Origin: Chloroflexota bacterium
Lineage (GTDB): Bacteria > Chloroflexota > Anaerolineae > DTPP01
Reading direction: 5' to 3'
NCBI GenBank assembly: GCA_012514615.1
Contig: JAAYZY010000055.1
Coordinates: 1-14,667 of the forward strand
DNA length: 14,667 nucleotides
Under the pieces are notes generated by a model that made no database searches, was not told the origin of the DNA, and saw only the letters and a program-made list of their open reading frames with translations. A program made the translations under genes and the position numbers. This document shows positions 1 through 6,097 of the stretch, piece after piece (within the stretch, counting starts at the first letter, position 1; the number at the start of each line of letters is the position of its first letter).

Positions 1-2
1 TC

Positions 3-386
3 CACACCAACGTCCATATCTGCCAGTTCGCCGTGTTGGAGGACGAGAGCTACATCACCGTGGGTTCGGTGCTCACCAACACACTGCACCCGCTGTGCCC
101 CCTGGCCAAGCCCTGTATGAAGGGGCCGGTGCTGCACAAGCGGGCCAAGGTGGCCGGGGCCGTGGTGGTGGGACCCTACGTGGAGATCGGGGAGGACGCC
201 CTGGTGGGGGCCGGCGCGGCAGCCATGAAGGATGTGCCGGCTGGGCAGGTGGCGGTGGGCGTGCCGGCAAAGCCGATCAAGAGCGTCTTCGACCTCACCT
301 GTCCTTTCGATTGGATCGACCATCCCTACAAGCCGCCGCAGGAGCAGGCCCCTGAGGCCCCACTGCAGGGACCAGCCGGCGAATGA
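3..386 (+). CDS. Hexapeptide-repeat (left-handed beta-helix) acyltransferase, 5' truncated
   Basis: This is the C-terminal 127 residues of a gene that begins before the window; the frame is open from base 3 to the TGA at 384-386. The visible part has the spaced small/aliphatic residues of a hexapeptide-repeat transferase, including a VGAGAAAMKDVPAG segment followed by VAVGVPAKPI. That is the usual end of the coil region in sugar O- and N-acetyltransferases (WbpD/WlbB, WbbJ and related). Such enzymes transfer an acetyl or other acyl group from acyl-CoA to a sugar in the cytoplasm, as trimers. After the coil comes an unusual tail rich in aromatic residues and proline (FDLTCPFDWIDHPYKPP). The stop overlaps the next start in an ATGA arrangement, so the two genes are probably translationally coupled. 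A sugar aminotransferase two genes downstream makes an amino-sugar N-acetyltransferase the best guess, but the substrate is not shown. An internal GTG at 33 is unlikely to be the real start because the fold clearly extends upstream. Confidence 0.8.
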   Translation, partial: HTNVHICQFAVLEDESYITVGSVLTNTLHPLCPLAKPCMKGPVLHKRAKVAGAVVVGPYVEIGEDALVGAGAAAMKDVPAGQVAVGVPAKPIKSVFDLTCPFDWIDHPYKPPQEQAPEAPLQGPAGE

Positions 387-1588
387 AGGTGCTGTTCATC
401 GTCACCAGCTTCGCCCGCTACGAGGGCGACGCCCACGCCTCGTGGATCGTCACCCTCATCGGGCGCTTGCGGCAGCGAGGCGTGCAGGTGGAGGTGCTGG
501 CTCCTTCGTTCCGCGGACTGGCGGAGCACCAGATCCAGGGCACGCCGGTGCACCGCTTCCGCTACTTCCCGGCCCGCTGGGAGAGCCTGACCCACGAGGA
601 CGGCGCTCCCAAGAAGATCGGCAGCCCGCTCTACGCGGCCATGGTCGTGCCCTACCTGGCGGCCGGGCTGTGGGCGGCGGCGCGGCTCGCTCGCCGCGGC
701 CGCTACGACCTGATCCATGTGCATTGGCCGCTGCCCCAGGCGCTGCTGGGCCTGGCGGCGCGTTGGGCTGGGGGTGGTCGTTTGGTGGCCACCTTCTACG
801 GGGCGGAGCTGCACCTGGCCCGCCGGATGCCAGCGCTGCGGCCGCTGCTGCGCTGGCTGACCCGGGCCTGCGACCGAGTGGTGGCCATCTCCACCTTCAC
901 GGCGCAGCAGGTGCAAGAGATCACCGGGGTGTCGGCGTTGGTCATCCCTTATGGGGCGGCCATGGAGCCGGCCGCCGGAGCAGCGGAAGCTGCCCAGGCC
1001 GGCGGCCCACCGATCATCCTCTTCGCCGGGCGGCTGATCGAGCGCAAGGGCCTGCCCACGCTGCTGCGGGCGGTGGCCTCCCTGGAGCCCCAGCGGGGGG
1101 CGGTGCTGCACCTGGTGGGGCAAGGACACGAACGAGCTGGGTTGGAAGCGCTGGCGGCCGAGTTGGGGATCGCCCAGCGGGTGGTCTTCCACGGCTGGGT
1201 GAGCCCGGAGGAGTTGGACCGCCTCTACCGCGCCTGCACCGTCTTCGTCTTGCCTTCGGTGGTGGATTCCCGAGGCGACACCGAGGGCTTGGGTGTGGTG
1301 CTCATTGAGGCGCTGCGCTACCGCAAGCCGGTGGTGGGCAGCGCGGTGGGCGGCATCCTGGATATCATTGAAGACGGAGTGTCGGGGCTGCTGACGCCGC
1401 CGGGCGACGCGCCGGCCCTGGCTGCAGCGCTGGGGCGGCTGCTGGACGACCCGGCGCTGGCCCGCCGTCTGGGCGAAGATGGCTACAGCTACGTGGCCGA
1501 GAAGTTCGACTGGGAGCGCATCACCGACCAGATGGCGGCGCTGTACCGTTCTGTGGTAGACGACCGAGGCGGAGGGAGGAACGACTGA
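383..1588 (+). CDS. GT4-family glycosyltransferase (GT-B fold)
   Basis: This is a 401-residue retaining glycosyltransferase of the GT4 type, predicted to move a sugar from a nucleotide-sugar donor to a glycan or lipid acceptor at the cytoplasmic face. The N-terminal Rossmann-like half (about 1-190) opens with MKVLFIVTSF. It contains a hydrophobic IHVHWPLPQALLGL segment and the usual VVAIS boundary near residue 168. The C-terminal half holds the donor-site motifs: FAGRLIERKG with R217 and K222, and the EX7E motif (E301 and E309 in EGLGVVLIE), followed by the GG pair at 323-324. The length is normal for the family. The ATG at 383 overlaps the previous stop, and the TGA at 1586-1588 shares a base with the next ATG, so the gene lies inside an operon. 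Donor and acceptor cannot be read from sequence; a cell-surface glycan is inferred from the neighbours. Confidence 0.92.
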   Translation: MKVLFIVTSFARYEGDAHASWIVTLIGRLRQRGVQVEVLAPSFRGLAEHQIQGTPVHRFRYFPARWESLTHEDGAPKKIGSPLYAAMVVPYLAAGLWAAARLARRGRYDLIHVHWPLPQALLGLAARWAGGGRLVATFYGAELHLARRMPALRPLLRWLTRACDRVVAISTFTAQQVQEITGVSALVIPYGAAMEPAAGAAEAAQAGGPPIILFAGRLIERKGLPTLLRAVASLEPQRGAVLHLVGQGHERAGLEALAAELGIAQRVVFHGWVSPEELDRLYRACTVFVLPSVVDSRGDTEGLGVVLIEALRYRKPVVGSAVGGILDIIEDGVSGLLTPPGDAPALAAALGRLLDDPALARRLGEDGYSYVAEKFDWERITDQMAALYRSVVDDRGGGRND

Positions 1589-2706
1589 TGGGCAAGATCC
1601 CGCTGGTGGACCTGAAGGCCCAGTACGTGGGCATCCAGAACGAGATTGACGAGGCCATTCGCCGCTGCATCGATCGCAGCAGCTTCATCTTGGGGCCGGA
1701 GGTGGAGGCGTTCGAGCAGGAGTTTGCCGCCTTCTGCGGGGTTCAGCGCGCCGTGGGGGTGGATTCCGGCACGGCTGCGCTGCACCTGGCCTTGGTCATC
1801 CTGGGCGTGGGGGCTGGCGACGAGGTGATTACCACCACCCACACCTTCATCGCCACGGCGGAGGTCATCTCCCTGGTGGGGGCGACGCCGGTATTGGTGG
1901 ATATCGCCCCCCGCACCTTCAACATGGACCCGGCGCTTCTGGAGGCGGCCATCACGCCGCGCACCAAAGCGGTCATTGCCGTGCATCTGGCCGGTCAGCC
2001 AGCCGACATGGACGCCATCCTAACGGTGGCCGAGCGCTATGGCCTGCCGGTCATCGAAGACGCGGCCCAGGCCCACGGGGCCATCTACCGCGGCCGGCCG
2101 GTGGGCACCATGGGCGACCTGGCCTGCTTCAGCTTCTACCCGGGCAAGAACCTGGGCGCCTACGGCGACGGCGGGGCGCTGGTGACCGACCGGAGCGACT
2201 ACGCCGACAAGGCGCGGCTGCTGCGCAACCACGGTCGGCTCTCCAAGTATGAGCATCTGGTTACTGGCTACGGCTACCGCCTGGACGCGCTGCAGGCGGC
2301 CATCTTGCGGGCCAAGCTGCCGCACCTGGCTGCCTGGAACGAACAGCGGCGCGGCCATGCAGCCCGCTACAACGCCCTGCTGGCCGACAGCGGCGCCGTG
2401 GCGCCCTACGAACCCCCGGATGTGCGCTCCGTCTACCATCTCTACATGGTGCGGGTGCCGCGGCGGGACGACGTGGCGGTCCTCATGAAGCAGGCTGGCA
2501 TCGAGGTGGGGGTGCACTACCCCATCCCGCTGCATCGACAGCCGGTCTATGCGAGCCTGGGCTACGGCGAAGGGAGCTTCCCCCTGGCCGAGGCGGCGGC
2601 GCGGGAGGTGCTCTCGCTGCCCATGTACCCCGAGCTTACAGAGGAGCAGGTGGCACGGGTGGCCCAGGCCTTGCGCCAGGCGTTGGCTGCGGTGGGAGGG
2701 CGGTAG
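1588..2706 (+). CDS. DegT/DnrJ/EryC1/StrS-family PLP-dependent sugar aminotransferase
   Basis: This 372-residue protein is a typical nucleotide-sugar aminotransferase. These fold-type I PLP enzymes transfer an amino group, usually from glutamate, to a keto-sugar nucleotide. The start MGKIPLVDLKAQY is characteristic of the family. The phosphate-binding loop is VDSGTAALHLAL (58-69), the cofactor-ring residues lie in IEDAAQAHGA (D158, Q161), and the Schiff-base lysine is K187 in FSFYPGKNLGAYGDGG. The C-terminal region (VGVHYPIPLHRQPVY) matches the family substrate loop. WbpE/WlbC-type 3-aminotransferases look similar, and the acetyltransferase upstream fits such a pathway, but the amino position on the sugar is inference. 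A purine-rich GGAGGGAGGA sequence at 1571-1580 is a good ribosome-binding site. The start codon overlaps the preceding stop by one base. Confidence 0.95.
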   Translation: MGKIPLVDLKAQYVGIQNEIDEAIRRCIDRSSFILGPEVEAFEQEFAAFCGVQRAVGVDSGTAALHLALVILGVGAGDEVITTTHTFIATAEVISLVGATPVLVDIAPRTFNMDPALLEAAITPRTKAVIAVHLAGQPADMDAILTVAERYGLPVIEDAAQAHGAIYRGRPVGTMGDLACFSFYPGKNLGAYGDGGALVTDRSDYADKARLLRNHGRLSKYEHLVTGYGYRLDALQAAILRAKLPHLAAWNEQRRGHAARYNALLADSGAVAPYEPPDVRSVYHLYMVRVPRRDDVAVLMKQAGIEVGVHYPIPLHRQPVYASLGYGEGSFPLAEAAAREVLSLPMYPELTEEQVARVAQALRQALAAVGGR

Positions 2707-2711
2707 GGGCC

Positions 2712-3659
2712 ATGGATGGGATGCGGGTGTCGGTGGTGGTGCCGGCTTACAATGAAGAGGGCAACATCGGCCGGGTGATCGAAAGCGCCGGGCGGGCTTT
2801 CGCCGAGCAGGGGCTGGCCGGCGAGGTCATTGTGGTGGACGATGGCTCCAGCGATGGCACCTTCGGCGAGGCCATCGCGGCGGCTGAAGGCCGCCCATGG
2901 GTGCGGGTGGTGCGGCACCGGCGCAACCGGGGCCTGACAGAGGCCATGGAGACCGGCTTCCGCCAGGCGCGGGGCGACGTGGTGATGCTGCTGCCTGGCG
3001 ACATGGAATCGCACCCGGAGGAAGACATCCCCAAGCTGCTGGCCAAGATGGACGAAGGCTACGACGTGGTGGCTGGCTGGCGGCAGGGCCGCCACGACGG
3101 CAAGGTCTTTGCCTCGCGCATCTACAACACCGTCTCCCGCTGGCTCTTCGGCCTGCAGGCTCACGACATGAACTGGATCAAGGCGTTCCGCCGCCCGGTG
3201 GTGGAGGAGCTGCTGCCGCTTCGCTCTGACTGGCACCGCTTCGTGCTGATGATCGCCGCCTCCAAGGGGTTCCGCATCGGCGAGACGCCGGTCAACTTCT
3301 ACCCGCGGCGGCAGGGACGCTCCAAGTATGGCTTCTGGCGCATCCCGGTCTCCCTGTTGGACGTGCTGGTGGTGAAGTTCTTGCTCACCTTCAGCCGCAA
3401 GCCGATGCTCTTCTTTGGTTCCCTGGGTCTGACCGCGGTGGCCAGCGGGGGCGTCCTCTACCTGTACTTGCTGGGGCTCTGGCTCACCCTGGGCAAGCAG
3501 CAGCGTCCCATCTTCTGGTTTGCTGGCGTCTTGCTGTTGGCCGGCCTGATCCTCTTCCTCATCGGGTTTGTGGCCGAGCTGGTGGTCAACCAGCAAGACC
3601 GCCTGGACGACATGGACCGCCAGCTGCGTGCGCTGGCCGAGAGGCAAGATCGGGAATGA
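2712..3659 (+). CDS. GT2 polyprenyl-phosphate sugar synthase-like protein with two C-terminal membrane helices
   Basis: This 315-residue protein has a GT-A catalytic domain (about 5-215) related to dolichyl-phosphate mannose synthase, ArnC and GtrB. Those enzymes load a sugar from a nucleotide donor onto polyprenyl phosphate at the inner membrane face. Visible motifs are VSVVVPAYNEEGNI (6-19), VVDDGSSDGT (41-50) and the RRQGRSKYG segment near 199-207, which is typical of the DPMS-like group. Two hydrophobic helices follow at about 232-258 and 267-292, then a charged tail (QQDRLDDMDRQLRAL) that could form a short coiled coil in the cytoplasm. The usual DADLQ metal-site motif is replaced by PGDME (95-99), so only the second acidic residue, D97, is kept. 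The ATG at 2721 is an alternative start nine bases in; neither has an ideally spaced ribosome-binding site. Two GT-C-type genes follow directly, which fits a donor-supply role. Confidence 0.88.
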   Translation: MDGMRVSVVVPAYNEEGNIGRVIESAGRAFAEQGLAGEVIVVDDGSSDGTFGEAIAAAEGRPWVRVVRHRRNRGLTEAMETGFRQARGDVVMLLPGDMESHPEEDIPKLLAKMDEGYDVVAGWRQGRHDGKVFASRIYNTVSRWLFGLQAHDMNWIKAFRRPVVEELLPLRSDWHRFVLMIAASKGFRIGETPVNFYPRRQGRSKYGFWRIPVSLLDVLVVKFLLTFSRKPMLFFGSLGLTAVASGGVLYLYLLGLWLTLGKQQRPIFWFAGVLLLAGLILFLIGFVAELVVNQQDRLDDMDRQLRALAERQDRE

Positions 3660-6097
3660 TCCAACGGGCCCGGGCCGCCTGGCGCTCGCATCCCGACCGC
3701 TGGGCCTGGCTGCTCCTCCTGCTGCTCATGGCGCTCTACATCGGCTACTTCGGCGCCTTTTCGGTGCTGAAGCACCAGTCGTTCCAGACGCACACATCCG
3801 ACCTGGGGAACATGGACCAGCCGATCTGGAACACGCTGCACGGGCGCTTTGTGGAAGAGACTCGCCACGATGGTCGCCAGGCCACCCGCCTGACGGACCA
3901 CTTCGAGCCGATCTTCCTGCTGGTCTCCTTGGTCTTCCTTATCTATGACGATGTGGTCAGCCTGCTGGTGCTGCAGACGGCGCTGCTGGCCTCGGGGGCC
4001 GTGCCGGTCTACCTGCTGGCCCGGGGGCGGCTAGGCAGCCGCGCCGCCGGGCTGGTCTTCGCCCTGGCCTACCTCCTCTTCCCGGCGCTCCAGGCCGCCA
4101 ACCTCACCGAGTTCCACGCCAGCCCTTTGGCGGTGCCGTTCCTGCTCTTCGCCCTCTATTTCGGCGTGCAGCGGCGGCCGGTCTGGTTGGCGGTCTTCGT
4201 GCTGCTGAGCTTGGCCACCAAGGAGGAGGTGGCCCTGCTGGTCTTCATGCTGGGGCTCTACCTCTTGGTGGTGGAGCGGCAGCGCGTCATGGGCGCGGTG
4301 GTGGCCCTGGCCGGGCTGGCCTGGTTCTACGTGGCCACGTTCGTCATCATCGCCGGCCACAGCCAGGCTTTCTACGTCGGGGTGGACGAAGGCTCGGTCT
4401 ATTTCAAGCGCTATGCGCACCTGGGCAGCGGTCCCATGGGGATGCTGCGGGCCCTGGTGCAGCAGCCCGGCCAGGTGCTGGCGCTGCTTCTGACCCCAGA
4501 ACGCCTGGCCTACCTGGGCAAGATGCTGGGGCCGTTCGGCTTCCTGCCTGCCCTGGGGCCTGCGGCGCTGGTCATGACCGCGCCCATCCTGGCGGCGAAC
4601 CTCCTCAGCGACTACCCGGCCATGTATTCGGGGGAGTATCACTACTCGGCGTTGGTGGTTCCGTACGTGGCGGCTGCGGCGGTGTGGGGGGCGGCCTGGG
4701 TGAAGCGGACGTTGACCCAACGTCTGGGCTGGCCGGCGCGACCGGTGGTGGGGGGCTTGTGCCTGTGGTTGCTGGCGTGGAGCGTGGCCGGGCAAGTGGC
4801 CATGGGCTGGACGCCGTTGAACCCGCGCCTGGAGTGGCCCCAGGTGACGCCGCACCACCGCCTGCTGGCCCGCTTCGCCGTGCAGATCCCGCCCGAAGCC
4901 TCCCTTTCCACTACGCCGCCGCTCTTCCCGCACCTGGACCACCGGGTGACCATCTACGAGTTCCCAGTGGTGCTGGAGGCCGACTACGTGCTGGTGGACG
5001 CCGCCTCCACCACCGACATGCACCCCAACGACTTCCAGCAGGCGGTGCTGCGGCTGTTGCGGCGTTCCTACTGCGTTCGAGATGCCGCCGACGGCTATCT
5101 GCTGCTGGCGCGGGCCGCCCCTGGGGCAGCCTGCCAGCGCGAGCTGCCGGACGCCTTCTTCGACTGGGTGCGGGCCGGGGAGGCTCAGCCGGCCTACCCG
5201 GCGCGGGTGGAGTTTGACGGGAGGCTGCGCTTCTTGGGGTTCGACCTGGTGGACCAGCCCAAGTGGGGGCTCACCAAGGTGCGCATGTACTGGCAGGCTC
5301 TGGAGCCGCTGGAGCAGGACTACCTGCTCTACCCGTTCTTCCTGGACCGGCGGGGCGATGTCCGGGAGGATACCACGCAGCGGCCCCTGGCGGCCACCCT
5401 GTGGTACCCCACCAGCTGCTGGCAGCCGGGCGAGGTGGTGGCGGTGGAGACCGTGCCCTGGGATCTGGGCCCATGGTGGGGCCTGGGCCTGGGCGTGCTG
5501 GCTGCGGATGCGGCGTGGCCGGATGCCCACGAGCGGCTGCCGGCGACGTTGGAACTGGCGGAAGACCCCTGGCGTCTCTTCGACGGGGGCACCTGGGTGC
5601 GCCTGCACAGCTTTGCCCGGGAGCGGGGCGCGCTGCGACTGGTGACCCCCAACGGCAAGCGTATGCCCGACCACTCCTTGGAGGCTCGCTTCGGCGAGGC
5701 CATTGCCCTGCTGGGCTACGACGTGCGCTCTGCCGAAGGCCCTGAAGGGCCAGCAGTGGAGCTGACCCTCTACTGGCAGGCGGTGGCCCCGGTGGACCGC
5801 CCCTACACCGTGTTCGTGCACCTGACCGACGGTGCGGGCCAGCGGGTGGCCCAAGATGATGCCCAGCCCAACTGGGATGGCCCCGTACCGGCCGACGCTT
5901 GGCGCGTGGGCGAGGTTGTCAAGGACACGCACATCTTGCGGCCCAGCGGGGCGCTGGATTGGCCGCCCTACCAGGTGGCGGTGGGGTGGTACTGGTGGGA
6001 AACCGGCCAGCGGCTGCCAGTGTGGACGCCAGACGGCGGCGCGCCCAGCGATCACTTGACCTGGGCAGTGGAGTGGGATTCCGGTGGCAGAAGGTAG
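3656..6097 (+). CDS. DUF2079 multi-pass membrane protein (GT-C-like) with tandem C-terminal beta-sandwich modules
   Basis: This is an 813-residue protein. Residues 18-382 are strongly hydrophobic with about nine or ten membrane helices. The first periplasm-facing loop carries HTSDLGNMDQPIWNTLHGRF (D49, D54) and LTDHFEPIFLL (D81, H82), the signature of DUF2079 membrane proteins. These resemble GT-C glycosyltransferases that use polyprenyl-phosphate sugars, although biochemical proof for the family is scarce. A soluble extracytoplasmic segment follows, and then two similar modules at about 517-645 and 676-805. They share an F-x-x-LxFLGxDL opening, a (M/L)YWQAxxPxxxxY strand and, in the second, TVFVHLTDGAGQ. 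These look like beta-sandwich, carbohydrate- or protein-binding-like domains. The ATG at 3656 overlaps the upstream stop by four bases and the next gene overlaps its end by 14, so it belongs to the same operon. Sugar and acceptor are unknown. Confidence 0.88.
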   Translation: MIQRARAAWRSHPDRWAWLLLLLLMALYIGYFGAFSVLKHQSFQTHTSDLGNMDQPIWNTLHGRFVEETRHDGRQATRLTDHFEPIFLLVSLVFLIYDDVVSLLVLQTALLASGAVPVYLLARGRLGSRAAGLVFALAYLLFPALQAANLTEFHASPLAVPFLLFALYFGVQRRPVWLAVFVLLSLATKEEVALLVFMLGLYLLVVERQRVMGAVVALAGLAWFYVATFVIIAGHSQAFYVGVDEGSVYFKRYAHLGSGPMGMLRALVQQPGQVLALLLTPERLAYLGKMLGPFGFLPALGPAALVMTAPILAANLLSDYPAMYSGEYHYSALVVPYVAAAAVWGAAWVKRTLTQRLGWPARPVVGGLCLWLLAWSVAGQVAMGWTPLNPRLEWPQVTPHHRLLARFAVQIPPEASLSTTPPLFPHLDHRVTIYEFPVVLEADYVLVDAASTTDMHPNDFQQAVLRLLRRSYCVRDAADGYLLLARAAPGAACQRELPDAFFDWVRAGEAQPAYPARVEFDGRLRFLGFDLVDQPKWGLTKVRMYWQALEPLEQDYLLYPFFLDRRGDVREDTTQRPLAATLWYPTSCWQPGEVVAVETVPWDLGPWWGLGLGVLAADAAWPDAHERLPATLELAEDPWRLFDGGTWVRLHSFARERGALRLVTPNGKRMPDHSLEARFGEAIALLGYDVRSAEGPEGPAVELTLYWQAVAPVDRPYTVFVHLTDGAGQRVAQDDAQPNWDGPVPADAWRVGEVVKDTHILRPSGALDWPPYQVAVGWYWWETGQRLPVWTPDGGAPSDHLTWAVEWDSGGRR

